Of a DNA stretch of 59,930 bases, positions 1 through 9,012 are shown in pieces. The position numbers and the translations under genes are program-made. Origin of the DNA: Photobacterium obscurum. GTDB lineage: Bacteria; Pseudomonadota; Gammaproteobacteria; Enterobacterales; Vibrionaceae. Below the pieces are notes generated by a model that worked only from the letters and a program-made list of their open reading frames with translations, ran no database searches and was not told the DNA's origin. Positions within the stretch are counted from its first letter, which is position 1; the number at the start of each line of letters is the position of its first letter. The stretch covers positions 1 to 59,930 of the forward strand of contig NZ_JAKRRW010000029.1 of NCBI RefSeq assembly GCF_026191635.1, read 5' to 3'.

Positions 1-9
1 GGGGGCAAG

Positions 10-165
10 ATGGCTATTGTTACTGTAAAAAAACTGGAAAACGATGATTTGTTTTTTGAAATTCCGCAGGAGATGCTCGATGAACTAGGTTGGTCTGATG
101 GTACGGAGGTTGAGTGGGTGGAAAATCAGGATGGTTCGTGGACTCTAAAAAAGAGCGATAAGTAA
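10..165 (+). CDS. AbrB/MazE-like small DNA-binding protein
   Basis: A 51-residue open frame starts at ATG 10 after a G-rich stretch that can act as a ribosome-binding site, and ends at TAA 163-165. The protein has the look of an AbrB/MazE/SpoVT swapped-hairpin domain: a strand, then IPQEMLDELGW, then DGTEVEW and a C-terminal strand WTLKK. Such proteins are often antitoxins or transition-state regulators that bind DNA as dimers. No toxin gene follows, and the upstream side lies outside the window, so a toxin-antitoxin role cannot be claimed. Confidence 0.7.
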   Translation: MAIVTVKKLENDDLFFEIPQEMLDELGWSDGTEVEWVENQDGSWTLKKSDK

Positions 166-536
166 AAAGACCTATGTTTATCCAATCCTGATCTTAAGAA
201 GCTGTCGTTTTTAAGTTTGTGGTCAGTATTAGTACTGTATGAATTAGGTATTAATACTGGGTAAGTTCACTAAGTTTCAACCTACTGGAGAAAGTTTCAG
301 TGAAACTCAAAACTACAAGTTTCTATTGAGGCGCGCAAACGGTTAGGCAAACGTTTGATTGTTTCTGTGTGTAAATAGACTGTTTCCATTCCGTGTGTGT
401 TTCGAACTTGTTACAAACTGGTTTAATCAATAAAATCTCACCCATAATAACGATTTCATTGTTCGCAAAGTGTTCGTGAAATCCATTGCAAAAGAAAATT
501 TGCTCAATAATAACAGTCAGTCAAAGAAGAAAACCT
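166..536. other. Intergenic region without a recognised gene
   Basis: This 371-base AT-rich stretch separates the AbrB-like gene from the oxygenase gene. It has stop codons in all frames at short intervals and no convincing hairpin terminator or known operator. It presumably holds the promoter of the oxygenase gene. Confidence 0.5.
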
Positions 537-1376
537 ATGAAATTGGAAGCAGTTGATTATACCGCAGAGAACGCTGAACAATTATTTGTCGAGTCACTGC
601 GCAATACCGGCTTTGGGGTACTGAAAAATCACCCCATACAACAGAAGTTGGTGAGCTCAATTTATGAACACTGGAACGAGTTTTTCAATAGCGCAGAGAA
701 AAACGCATTTCGTTTTAATGTTGAAACTCAAGATGGCTTTTTCCCTTCAGAAGTCTCTGAAGTTGCTAAGGGCCACACCAAGAAAGATATTAAAGAGTAC
801 TTCCACTACTATCCTTGGGGACAGTGTCCGGAAGCGTTGAAAGCTGAGCTTCAGAATTACTATGATGAAGCGAACAAGCTGGCGGCTGAATTGCTTTCAT
901 GGGTCGAGAAACATTCTCCGGCAGATGTTTCTAAGCTATATTCCCAGCCACTATCAAGCATGATTGATGGTAGCTCACAAACTTTGCTACGTGTGCTGCA
1001 CTATCCACCGCTGAAAGGTGATGAGGAGTTAGGGGCTATCCGCGCTGGTGCTCACGAAGACATTAACTTACTGACTGTTTTGCCTGCTGCAAACGAGCCG
1101 GGCCTTCAAGTGAAAACAAAAGAAGATGAGTGGTTGGATGTACCGTGTGACTTCGGGAATTTGATCATCAATATCGGCGATATGCTGCAAGAAGCATCGG
1201 ATGGTTACTTTCCGTCAACGACTCACCGTGTTGTTAATCCTGAAGGGACAGATAAGTCCAAAGCACGAATCTCGCTACCGTTATTCTTGCATCCCAAGCC
1301 AGAAGTTGTCCTGTCAGAACGTCACACAGCAAACAGTTATCTGATGGAGCGTTTGCGTGAGCTGGGCGTTATCTAA
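537..1376 (+). CDS. 2OG-Fe(II) oxygenase, isopenicillin N synthase-like
   Basis: The 279-residue protein belongs to the non-haem iron, 2-oxoglutarate-dependent dioxygenases. The iron triad is visible as H173-x-D175 (in AHEDINLLT) and H230 (in TTHRVVNP), and the 2OG-binding R-x-S motif as R244-I-S246. The N-terminal part matches the DIOX_N region of this family. I chose ATG 537 because GAAGAAAACC lies just before it; an in-frame start at 486 would add 17 residues that do not fit the family. Substrate unknown. The gene stands alone and a strong terminator follows it. Confidence 0.85.
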   Translation: MKLEAVDYTAENAEQLFVESLRNTGFGVLKNHPIQQKLVSSIYEHWNEFFNSAEKNAFRFNVETQDGFFPSEVSEVAKGHTKKDIKEYFHYYPWGQCPEALKAELQNYYDEANKLAAELLSWVEKHSPADVSKLYSQPLSSMIDGSSQTLLRVLHYPPLKGDEELGAIRAGAHEDINLLTVLPAANEPGLQVKTKEDEWLDVPCDFGNLIINIGDMLQEASDGYFPSTTHRVVNPEGTDKSKARISLPLFLHPKPEVVLSERHTANSYLMERLRELGVI

Positions 1377-1401
1377 CTTCCATTTATTTTGAGTTTGAAG
1401 A

Positions 1402-1446
1402 AACACCAGTCCCACGTTTAGGTAAGTTGTGGGCTGGTGTTTTTGT
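1402..1446 (+). terminator. Rho-independent terminator after the oxygenase gene
   Basis: The arm AACACCAGTCCCAC pairs with GTGGGCTGGTGTT with one bulged base, and a run of T follows. Confidence 0.85.
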
Positions 1447-1593
1447 TTGCGCTTCGTACATGAGGTGTACTTAACGAAAAAGAACCTAGGGGCGATCTAT
1501 CTGTCGCTAATTTAGCCATATTACTCTTACAGAATTACTTCAACGTAAATTTGTCTTATAATTCTCACTTCGTATTTTTCAAAGCTTATTTTT

Positions 1594-1875
1594 ATGACTC
1601 GAAAACCAGACAGAATTACGGCAATGCAGCAAATTATTGATGCTGTAAAACTTGAGTTTCCATTATATCAAGAAGATACATTCGTCTGCGGGCCTGACAA
1701 TAGCTGTCTAGGCTGCCCGAAAAAGCTCATGGAGCTTGTAGATTCCGATCTTTCATATTGGCAGAATCAAATTGATCGAGGCATACCACCTACGTTCGAT
1801 GAGCTTTATAGTTTTGGGAAGCTTTGTAAAAATGTGCGAAGAGGGCTTGTTCGTAACAATAGGATTCCGGCTTAA
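1594..1875 (+). CDS. Conserved hypothetical protein with Cys cluster
   Basis: This 93-residue protein is not assigned to a named family. It has a cysteine cluster CGPDNSCLGCPKK (C-x5-C-x2-C) near residues 32-42, which could bind a metal or an Fe-S centre, followed by a helical C-terminus. It has no signal peptide. The length and composition look like a real small gene and a hairpin terminator lies downstream. The function is unknown; iron or zinc binding is inference only. Confidence 0.65.
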   Translation: MTRKPDRITAMQQIIDAVKLEFPLYQEDTFVCGPDNSCLGCPKKLMELVDSDLSYWQNQIDRGIPPTFDELYSFGKLCKNVRRGLVRNNRIPA

Positions 1876-1962
1876 TATCGAATGTATGCTTTACAATCAA
1901 TTGTTGTGATTTTGATTGCATATTTCGGTGTGTTTTTAAATGCTGCTGATTTCTATCAATAG

Positions 1963-1988
1963 AGTGCCAGCTATTGTTGGCTGGCACT
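1963..1988. terminator. Bidirectional hairpin between convergent genes
   Basis: AGTGCCAGC (1963-1971) pairs perfectly with GCTGGCACT (1980-1988) around an 8-base loop. It lies between the convergent small gene ending at 1875 and the ankyrin gene ending at 2021 and could stop transcription from both sides. Confidence 0.65.
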
Positions 1989-2020
1989 TGGTATTTTACT
2001 GTGAGGGTTGAGGCGGAGCA

Positions 2021-2581
2021 TTAAAGTGTCGATTGTATACTTTGCGCTGAATTGCCGCTGTTGTCTTTAAGAGCAATGTCTGCACCCCGTGAAATGAGCA
2101 ATTTTGTTAGTTCGGTACGCCCAAACAAGGTGGAATACATCAGTGCGGTTTGACCTGCTTTATTTTGCTGGTTGGCATCGCAATTGGTTTTGAGTAGTAA
2201 ATGGGCAATTTTCAACTCTCCCTTAAAGATTGCTGCCATCAAGGCTGTATTTCCTTTACTGTCCTGCTCGCAAGCATTGGCACCATATTTAATTAATGTA
2301 TTGGCGGCATTTAGTCGTCCGTTGTAGCTTGCGATCATTAGCGCTGTATAACCATTATGATCTTTCAAATCGATTGGTACACCGGCTTTCAAAAACTCTT
2401 CTAATACTTCTATATCACCGGTACGTGCTGCAGCATAAAAGTAAGCCACTAGCTCGTTTTCCAAACCTTGCTCTGCTGGAAGATCAATATCCATGCTGGC
2501 ATTTGCTTTAGGTAGCAGTAAAGCCATTGCTAATAAGAAAAAGCTCAGTGAACCGATAATCTGCTTGAAGATTGATAACAT
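2021..2581 (-). CDS. ankB: Exported ankyrin-repeat protein downstream of catalase
   Basis: The 186-residue protein starts with a signal peptide (hydrophobic core SLSFFLLAMALLLP, cleavage near ANA-S) and then carries about four ankyrin repeats, seen as repeated G-x-TALM-A and A-L-I-x-x-GA patterns from about residue 65 to 180. It follows katB in the same direction, 74 bases away. In Pseudomonas aeruginosa an ankyrin protein, AnkB, is encoded next to katB and is needed for full periplasmic catalase activity; the same arrangement and export signals here support the same role by analogy. Confidence 0.8.
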   Translation of the reverse strand: MLSIFKQIIGSLSFFLLAMALLLPKANASMDIDLPAEQGLENELVAYFYAAARTGDIEVLEEFLKAGVPIDLKDHNGYTALMIASYNGRLNAANTLIKYGANACEQDSKGNTALMAAIFKGELKIAHLLLKTNCDANQQNKAGQTALMYSTLFGRTELTKLLISRGADIALKDNSGNSAQSIQSTL

Positions 2582-2602
2582 AACGAAAACCTTCTCTAGA
2601 AT

Positions 2603-2630
2603 TAATGCGATAGAAGCTTCTATCGCATTA
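2603..2630. repeat. Perfect 28-bp palindrome between katB and ankB
   Basis: TAATGCGATAGAAG (2603-2616) is followed directly by its exact reverse complement (2617-2630). As RNA it would form a stem with a four-base loop in the katB-ankB transcript. It has no clear U-tract, so it may stabilise the katB 3' end or attenuate ankB rather than act as a full terminator. Confidence 0.7.
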
Positions 2631-2655
2631 GTTTCATCATAATTATTGGGTTAAC

Positions 2656-4170
2656 TTAATAAGAAGCCGCAATACGTTTAACTTCAGTAAGATCACCGTT
2701 AACCGCTTTTGTTAGGCGAGTACCATATTCTTTATCCGCTTTGTAAGTGAAGCTAAGAATCTTATGCTTGGTTTCCTGGTCTTTCACTGCACCTAAATCA
2801 CCGGCAAAGTTTGCAATCAAGTTATTTTGTTCATCCTTTGAAAAGCTACGATACAGCTCACCAGCCTGTGCAAAATTTAGCTGCTTGTTGATGCTAGCTT
2901 GCTGTACCATCCCGCTCAACGCTGCGTTACTATGGCGTGCACGGCGATCTTCTGATACATGCTCGCGACTTGGTTGGTAGTTGATATCTGAGCGAGTATT
3001 ACCGATATTTGCCGCACCATCTTGATTGTAATTAACCACTGGAACTTTAGCTTGGTTAATCGGTAGCTGTTGATGGTTTGCACCTAAACGGTACATTTGG
3101 GTATCGGCATACGAAAAAACTCGTCCTTGCAACAGTCGGTCTTCTGATGGCTCAATGCCCGGAATTAAGTTGGCAGGTGCCATCGCGACTTGCTCTGTTG
3201 CCTGGAAAAAATTATCAGGAATACGATTTAGCGTCATTGTTCCGACTTTGGTTTCACTGACATCTGACCACACTTTGGTTGCATCAAGCGGGTAATAGTC
3301 GTGATTATTCAAGTTACTTGGCTTCATGACTTTGATGTATAGATCCCACTGAGGGAAGTCACCTTCGGCAATGCTGTCATATAAGTCTCTTGTCATGTGC
3401 TGGAAGTCTTTCGACTGAATCTCTGCGACTTGTTTGCTGTTAAGGTTTTCAATACCTTGACGGCTTTTCCAGTGGAACTTCACATAACTGACTTCACCTT
3501 CGTCGTTGATCATCTTATAGGAGTGAACGCCAAAACCATCCATTTTGCGATAACTAGCTGGTGTCCCATGGTCGCTATACAACCAAGTTAGCATATGAGT
3601 TGCGCCTGGCTCATATGAGAAGAAATCGAAGAAGCGATTTGGATCCTGGATATTTCTCACCGGCGAGGGCTTCAAAGAATGCACCATGTCAGGAAACTTA
3701 ATTGCGTCACGGATAAAGAACACTGGCAAGTTATTACCGACTAGATCCCAGTTACCTTCATCGGTATAAAACTTAGTTGCAAAGCCTCGTGGGTCACGTA
3801 AAGTTTCAGGGCTGCCTTTGCCGTGGACAACGGATGAAAATCGGACAAAAACAGGTGTTTTTTTTCCTTCACGGGAAAAAGGGGCGGCGCTGGTGAAGTC
3901 GCTGAAATCCGTCGTCGCTACAAAGCTACCGTGAGCACCGGTCCCACGAGGGTGTACCACCCTCTCGGGAATACGCTCGCGAGCAAAGCGTTGTAACTTT
4001 TGAATAAGCTGCACATCTTCTAATAAAACGCTGCCTTGGCTACCTGCAGTAATGGAGTTTTGGTTATCGCCGACAGCTGCACCATTATCCTTGGTAAGGG
4101 TTGCTGCATTAATGTTGAAGACAGTAGCCATACCAAGTGCTACCACTAAGGCTTTTTGCTTAAATTTCAT
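2656..4170 (-). CDS. katB: Periplasmic catalase KatB
   Basis: This 504-residue protein is a small-subunit monofunctional haem catalase that splits hydrogen peroxide into water and oxygen. The active-site His73 is in RVVHPRGTGAHG, the distal Asn147 in GNNLPVFFIRD, and the haem-ligand Tyr354 in RVFSYADTQ. Residues 1-22 form a signal peptide ending NAA, so the enzyme is exported. The length is normal for the clade. The upstream region holds an OxyR-type site at 4248-4284, and an ankyrin protein gene lies downstream in probable operon. Confidence 0.95.
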   Translation of the reverse strand: MKFKQKALVVALGMATVFNINAATLTKDNGAAVGDNQNSITAGSQGSVLLEDVQLIQKLQRFARERIPERVVHPRGTGAHGSFVATTDFSDFTSAAPFSREGKKTPVFVRFSSVVHGKGSPETLRDPRGFATKFYTDEGNWDLVGNNLPVFFIRDAIKFPDMVHSLKPSPVRNIQDPNRFFDFFSYEPGATHMLTWLYSDHGTPASYRKMDGFGVHSYKMINDEGEVSYVKFHWKSRQGIENLNSKQVAEIQSKDFQHMTRDLYDSIAEGDFPQWDLYIKVMKPSNLNNHDYYPLDATKVWSDVSETKVGTMTLNRIPDNFFQATEQVAMAPANLIPGIEPSEDRLLQGRVFSYADTQMYRLGANHQQLPINQAKVPVVNYNQDGAANIGNTRSDINYQPSREHVSEDRRARHSNAALSGMVQQASINKQLNFAQAGELYRSFSKDEQNNLIANFAGDLGAVKDQETKHKILSFTYKADKEYGTRLTKAVNGDLTEVKRIAASY

Positions 4171-4247
4171 TTACTTTTCCAATTAGAGTTATTGTGTGTT
4201 GCTCAGCTTTCGGACGTAAATGTATGGGTTTGGTGCTTATTAATAAA

Positions 4248-4284
4248 ATTGATAATACCTATTTACTTAATAGGATTACTCTAT
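4248..4284. promoter_or_regulatory. OxyR-type binding site upstream of katB
   Basis: Four tetranucleotides are spaced by exactly seven bases: ATTG (4248), CTAT (4259), ATAG (4270) and CTAT (4281). This matches the known OxyR pattern ATAG-N7-CTAT-N7-ATAG-N7-CTAT at 15 of 16 positions. It lies about 78 bases before the katB start, a normal place for an OxyR activator site. Confidence 0.7.
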
Positions 4285-4421
4285 TGGAAGTTGTTGAAGG
4301 GATAGAATATTAAGCTGAAAAAGCGGTGCAGAGAAGTGCTATAGTTCAGTGTTGTAGTATGTATAAGTGAAAATATTAGATGGTGTTCTAATAAGAGTGA
4401 AGGTAGCTAATTGACGTTAAT

Positions 4422-4450
4422 AACACCGCTCGCCATAAGCGAGCGATGTT
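4422..4450 (-). terminator. Possible terminator after the amidohydrolase gene
   Basis: AACACCGCTCG and CGAGCGATGTT form an 11-bp stem with one mismatch. It lies 30-60 bases beyond the stop of the gene ending at 4480. The T-tract on the minus strand is weak. Confidence 0.5.
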
Positions 4451-4479
4451 AGCGTTAATAAAGAGTGGTCGAATAGGGG

Positions 4480-5886
4480 TTATTGGACAACTTCACCACT
4501 TTCTACAACCGTTTTGCGAACTTTGTCGGCAAACTTCAATGCTTCCTCGCGAATCGCATCCTCGTCGACAGTCAGCATGTTACGATCTTTCATCAATACC
4601 TTACCGTCAACAATGGTGTGCTTGACGTTGGTAGCGTATGCCGAATAAACCAATGCCGAATACGGGTTGTATACCGGTACCATGTTTGGTGCCGTGGTAT
4701 CGACAACAATGATGTCGGCCAGCTTGCCGGTTTCCAGCGAGCCGATAGTGTCTTCCATATGCAGGGCACGAGCGGCTCCAATTGTGGCCATCTCAATGAC
4801 TTTCATTGGCGGCATTGCGGCGCGGTCTTTGTTTACCAGCTTATGTATTTTGGCAACTTGGCCGAATTCATCGATAGTGCTGATGGTATTGCCTGACATT
4901 GGACCGTCAGTGCCTAGGCCGACACGTAAGCCGTCATCAAACATTTTCAGCGCCGGTGATACGCCCTTGGCTGATTTGATATTGGCACTCATGTTGTGAG
5001 CAATACCCACATCATGCTTTTTCAGTAGGGCAATGTCGTTATCGTCGACGTTGATCACGTGGGCTCCAACCAGGTTTGGTGTCAGGGCACCAATATCAGC
5101 CATGTAACCGACAGGAGTTTTGCCACCGCTGCGTTCGGCAATGACCTGGTTCTCTCGCTCGGATTCAGCAAGGTGGATCATCACAGGTACATCATGCTCT
5201 AACGATAGTTCAGTGATTTTTTGCAGGGTTTCCGTGGTGTTGGTGTAAGGGGCATGTGGAGCAAAAGCCGGGGTAATTCGAGGGTGATCTTTATATTCTT
5301 CAATAAAGTTAACTGCATATTTGATACCTTCGTCGGCATTAGCGGCATCGGCGACAGGGAATTTAATCACCGTTTCGCCAAGTACTGCACGCATGCCGAT
5401 TTCGTCGACGGTCTTTGCAACTTCATCTTCAAAGTAATACATATCGGCATAGGTGGTTACACCGCCTTTGATCATCTCGACGTTACCGAGTTGGGCACCA
5501 ATACGAACCATGTCGCGAGATACCAGTTTTTTTTCTAACGGGAAGATATAACGGTGCAGGCGGTCCGGTACATCATCTGCCATTGAGCGGAAAACCGTCA
5601 TTGAGACGTGGGTATGGGTATTGATCAGGCCAGGCATTACGATATCGCCATTGGCATCGATAACTTTTGCAGCTAGGTAGTCTTTGACATCGGTACCATC
5701 AGTGACCGCAAAAATTTTGTTTTCTTTTACAGCAACTAATCCGTTTTCAAATACCGTTTTTTCCTGATCCATTGTCAGGACTGTTGCATTTTTAATTAAA
5801 AGATCGACTTTTTCCAGGGCAAAAGCAGAGGTACTTGCGATTGAAGTTGCTGCCAGAGAAACTGCGAGAAGGGTTTTTTTAAACAT
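4480..5886 (-). CDS. Exported amidohydrolase (MTA/SAH deaminase-like)
   Basis: The 468-residue protein belongs to the metal-dependent amidohydrolases of the MtaD/TrzA/AtzA branch. Metal and catalytic residues are visible: H91-T-H93, H238 (MIHLAES), H276 (GAHV) and D327 (GTDGP). The family hydrolyses amino or chloro groups on purines or triazines, for example 5'-methylthioadenosine or S-adenosylhomocysteine deamination. Unlike cytosolic members it begins with a clear signal peptide (residues 1-23, ending SAFA), so it should act in the periplasm. Single gene; substrate not provable from sequence. Confidence 0.85.
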   Translation of the reverse strand: MFKKTLLAVSLAATSIASTSAFALEKVDLLIKNATVLTMDQEKTVFENGLVAVKENKIFAVTDGTDVKDYLAAKVIDANGDIVMPGLINTHTHVSMTVFRSMADDVPDRLHRYIFPLEKKLVSRDMVRIGAQLGNVEMIKGGVTTYADMYYFEDEVAKTVDEIGMRAVLGETVIKFPVADAANADEGIKYAVNFIEEYKDHPRITPAFAPHAPYTNTTETLQKITELSLEHDVPVMIHLAESERENQVIAERSGGKTPVGYMADIGALTPNLVGAHVINVDDNDIALLKKHDVGIAHNMSANIKSAKGVSPALKMFDDGLRVGLGTDGPMSGNTISTIDEFGQVAKIHKLVNKDRAAMPPMKVIEMATIGAARALHMEDTIGSLETGKLADIIVVDTTAPNMVPVYNPYSALVYSAYATNVKHTIVDGKVLMKDRNMLTVDEDAIREEALKFADKVRKTVVESGEVVQ

Positions 5887-6025
5887 CGATAACTACCACG
5901 GTACGACAAAGATGGGCTGATAATACCGTCTGCTAATGCCTTGAAAATTAGTATTGTGTAATTAGCAATGTAAATGTGACTAACGTCAAATTTCGCTATT
6001 ATTTGAATTTACCGTTGTATAATAA

Positions 6026-6048
6026 AACAGCGCCGAAAAGGCGCTGTT
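6026..6048 (-). terminator. Terminator after the MATE gene
   Basis: AACAGCGCC and GGCGCTGTT form a perfect 9-bp stem around GAAAA. Read on the minus strand it is followed by TTTATT. Confidence 0.8.
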
Positions 6049-6092
6049 AATCGTTTGCGGTGTAGTTAAACACGCTAATTATGTTGTTCTCG

Positions 6093-7424
6093 TTACGAAC
6101 GGCGCAATGTGACAATCATCCACGCAGTGAGGACAGAGCTGCAAAGTGGTAAGGCAATCCAGACACCATTTACACCCGCAATCTTTGCAAGGGTAAAGAT
6201 AAAGAAGGTGATTAATATGAGCTTGCCGCCAGTCAGTATGGAAGCTTCTTTTGCTCGGTTGATTGACTGGAAATACGTTGCGCCAACCAGCAGCAAGCCT
6301 TCCATGGGTAATCCCCAGAAATAGCGTTGCATCCCGTTGATAGTCTCTGGTTGCAGGGTCGGGTTATCACCGGCAAAGAGATATACCACATACTCCGGGA
6401 AGCCATACAGGAAAGCAACACCCGCCAGGGCGAATAATAGAGTGACAGCAAATGCTAAATTGCGAGCCTTGACTACCCGCTCGATTTGTCCGGCACCGGT
6501 GTTATAGCTGGTGATCGGTTGGATACCTAAGGCGATCCCTTCAAAGATTAGGTAGAAGAAAGCTTCGGTATAGCTAACAATTCCGTATGCGGCGACATGC
6601 AGCGCATCCCCGACCCACAGAAAGGCTTTGTTGTGGAGTGTCAGTACAACTGAGAGGTATAGATACATCAAGAGGCTGGAAAAGCCCAGGCGGAAGATTT
6701 GTTCGACACTGTCCCATTGCAGTTTAAGTGTATCCCAATGGATGCGGAGATTGGTTTTACGGCCAAAGAAGTGCTGTAGGCAGAGTAGGGTCGTGGCGGC
6801 CTGGGATAACATGGTTGCGATAGCTGCACCTGTTAGCTCGTAGGGGAATACCACAATAAACAACCAGTCGAGCACGACATTCAGTATCCCGCCGAAAATC
6901 ATGATCAGCGTTACCCGATTTGGTTGGCCGTCATTACGCAGTAACGAAGAAAATGCCATCGAGATCACCGGGAAGGCTCCCAATGCGAAATACCAAAACA
7001 GATAGTCTGATGCCATCTGCAGGATTTCCCCTTCGGCTCCCAACCATATTAGGATGGCTTCGCTATAGGCTATACCGAGTACGCATATGATCAACGAAGT
7101 GACAAGGCTAAGGGAGAGCGCATTACCGACAATCATTCGCGCCTGTTCGGTTCGGCCTTCACCTAACCGAATTGAAACAAGAGCCGATGCCCCCATACCG
7201 ATTAAGGCGCCGACAGCATATAAGATTGAGCCGATAGGGTAGCCAAGCATTATACCCGCTAACCCTTTTTCACCGATAAAGTGACCTACGAACATGCCAT
7301 CAATAGCAACGTAGATCCCGGTGACTAACATGGCAGCGATGGTCGGCATGGTATAGCGGAAGAACAAGCGGAAGATAGAATCATTCCGCAATGATAGGTG
7401 TGAAGCCGTACTGGTAGCTGACAT
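6093..7424 (-). CDS. MATE family efflux transporter
   Basis: This 443-residue inner-membrane protein has about twelve hydrophobic helices in two similar halves, as in multidrug and toxic-compound extrusion (MATE) antiporters. The N-terminal half has DGMFVGHFIGEKGLAG and GMGASALVSIRLGEG, features common to MepA-like MATE proteins that export cationic drugs using a sodium or proton gradient. It is a single gene with its own terminator. The actual substrate is unknown. Confidence 0.9.
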   Translation of the reverse strand: MSATSTASHLSLRNDSIFRLFFRYTMPTIAAMLVTGIYVAIDGMFVGHFIGEKGLAGIMLGYPIGSILYAVGALIGMGASALVSIRLGEGRTEQARMIVGNALSLSLVTSLIICVLGIAYSEAILIWLGAEGEILQMASDYLFWYFALGAFPVISMAFSSLLRNDGQPNRVTLIMIFGGILNVVLDWLFIVVFPYELTGAAIATMLSQAATTLLCLQHFFGRKTNLRIHWDTLKLQWDSVEQIFRLGFSSLLMYLYLSVVLTLHNKAFLWVGDALHVAAYGIVSYTEAFFYLIFEGIALGIQPITSYNTGAGQIERVVKARNLAFAVTLLFALAGVAFLYGFPEYVVYLFAGDNPTLQPETINGMQRYFWGLPMEGLLLVGATYFQSINRAKEASILTGGKLILITFFIFTLAKIAGVNGVWIALPLCSSVLTAWMIVTLRRS

Positions 7425-7527
7425 GTGAATTCTTAATAAATAACGAGCGAATGAGCGTGCCGCTATAGTAAAGGATGACGCATCGAAATGGGTATCGACG
7501 CGATCACTTTATTGCCTTTCTTGCTCG

Positions 7528-8202
7528 CTATTGCATTCGGTAGTAGGCGGTCAGCAGAATATATTTATGCACGATTTTGTCGCTTCCGTGCCGTTTCAGA
7601 GGGTGGTGTACTTGATGGATCCCTTCAGGTAAACGATATGTTTGCTGCAGGCATTCTGGCAACACCTGAGTAGGTTCCTGCAAACGGATGCCATCAGCCA
7701 AATAATCATCGATATTTTCAGGCACCTGGCCAAGCCACCAAGCCGGAACTTCTTTGCTGGCTCGGCTACGGTCAAACCAGTGATCGGAAACGATAAGCAA
7801 GTGGTGTTGTTTATCCTGACAGGTCTGCCGGTAGGCAGTATTGACGGACTGGATCAACGCATCACGACATGCCAGGTTGGCACTCACAAGTCGGTGGGCA
7901 ATAACCCAGATGATAAAACCTGTGGTTTCGATTTTGAAGATTGGCTGTGCAAGATTGTCATCGTCATGGTATTGCTGTAACGCTGCCTCAAAGTCAGCTT
8001 GTTGGAGTGTAGACAAAACCCTGCGGCATAGGGCTTTGCCCAAATGGTTTTCACGCATTCCCCGGTTGTGTACCGTTGGATAATGTTGCTCACACAACTG
8101 CAAGCAGTCAGCCTGAAACTGATGAATACTGACTGAAAGAAGATCACTGACCAAAAACGACAAGCCCCATAACACAATACAACCAATTTGGCCTGAACTC
8201 AC
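7528..8202 (-). CDS. Conserved hypothetical protein
   Basis: I do not recognise a named family. The frame encodes up to 224 residues from a GTG at 8202. A better start may be the in-frame TTG about 17 codons on (giving VSDLLSVSIHQF), because GGGG lies about ten bases before it. The protein is soluble, rich in His, Gln and Trp, with segments such as HNRGMRENHLGKALCRR and SDHWFDRSRASKEVPAWWLG that look like a folded, conserved domain. Neighbouring genes give no hint of function. Confidence 0.6.
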   Translation of the reverse strand: MSSGQIGCIVLWGLSFLVSDLLSVSIHQFQADCLQLCEQHYPTVHNRGMRENHLGKALCRRVLSTLQQADFEAALQQYHDDDNLAQPIFKIETTGFIIWVIAHRLVSANLACRDALIQSVNTAYRQTCQDKQHHLLIVSDHWFDRSRASKEVPAWWLGQVPENIDDYLADGIRLQEPTQVLPECLQQTYRLPEGIHQVHHPLKRHGSDKIVHKYILLTAYYRMQ

Positions 8203-8354
8203 AGTATCTGTTGAGTTCAGGCTAATAGCATCTTATTACTATTGATAGGTAATCGTATCAGAAAATGGCGTTATGTCTTACGAATATTCAGTGATTTAGT
8301 GATCACTGAAAGTAGTTTATCGCGATTTATCCGAATAAGTTTATGTAATTCATA

Positions 8355-8993
8355 CTAAGATCGCACTGAGTTTGAGCGTCGGGAAAGAGGCAATGCCGGT
8401 AACCAACGTCTAAATGTCTTGTGGCGGCATGCCAATAATGCTACCGCCGCTAAGAGATACAGTGCGGGTTCGGTCACCCCGGATTTTACTGACCAGTAGT
8501 AGTGGATAGGGATTAATAGCAGTGCTAAGTACACCCAATTATGGAGTTTCTGCCATTTAGCTCCCATCCGCCGCTGTATACCCTGAGCCGAGGTGATGGC
8601 TAGAGCCAATAGAATTAGCCAGCTGATTGCCCCTAGCGTTAAATATGGACGAGAGGTGATCTCGCTTGCCAGTAATGTCCAGTCGAAGTTGAGATCCAGG
8701 GCTAGATATCCAAGTAGGTGGATTGCAGCCCAGAAAAAACTATAAAGGCCAACGAGGCGACGTACCTTAACGAGTGATCCTTGCTTTAAGTAGCGGGCAA
8801 TAGGTGAGATCATTAAGGTGATCATCAACGTATTGAGCGCCGCTTTGCCTGTAAAATGGCTGAGGCCTTGAACTGGGTCGGCACCCAGCCCGCCGGTAAG
8901 CGTCTGGTAAACTAACAGTGTCAGAAAACTCAGAGAAGTCAGATGGATGATGACTTTAAGCCCTGTGATATGCCGTGGTAGTAGTTTCATCAA
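8355..8993 (-). CDS. msrQ: MsrQ, haem-binding membrane subunit of MsrPQ
   Basis: The 212-residue protein has about six membrane helices and the layout of MsrQ (YedZ), a b-type cytochrome of the ferric-reductase-like superfamily. Histidines that can bind haem are seen in LSHFTGKAAL, AAIHLLGY and LHNWVYLALLLIPIHYYW. It passes electrons from the quinone pool or flavin reductase to MsrP. It follows msrP by 19 bases in one operon, as in Escherichia coli yedYZ. Confidence 0.93.
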   Translation of the reverse strand: MMKLLPRHITGLKVIIHLTSLSFLTLLVYQTLTGGLGADPVQGLSHFTGKAALNTLMITLMISPIARYLKQGSLVKVRRLVGLYSFFWAAIHLLGYLALDLNFDWTLLASEITSRPYLTLGAISWLILLALAITSAQGIQRRMGAKWQKLHNWVYLALLLIPIHYYWSVKSGVTEPALYLLAAVALLACRHKTFRRWLPALPLSRRSNSVRS

Positions 8994-9012
8994 ATCATTT
9001 CCTCAGTCTGGC

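Noticed and set aside
4483..4999. Plus-strand frames within the amidohydrolase gene
   Set aside because: They are shadow frames of a well-supported minus-strand gene.
7488..7980. Plus-strand frames opposite the gene at 7528-8202
   Set aside because: The minus-strand frame is longer and has a more protein-like composition.
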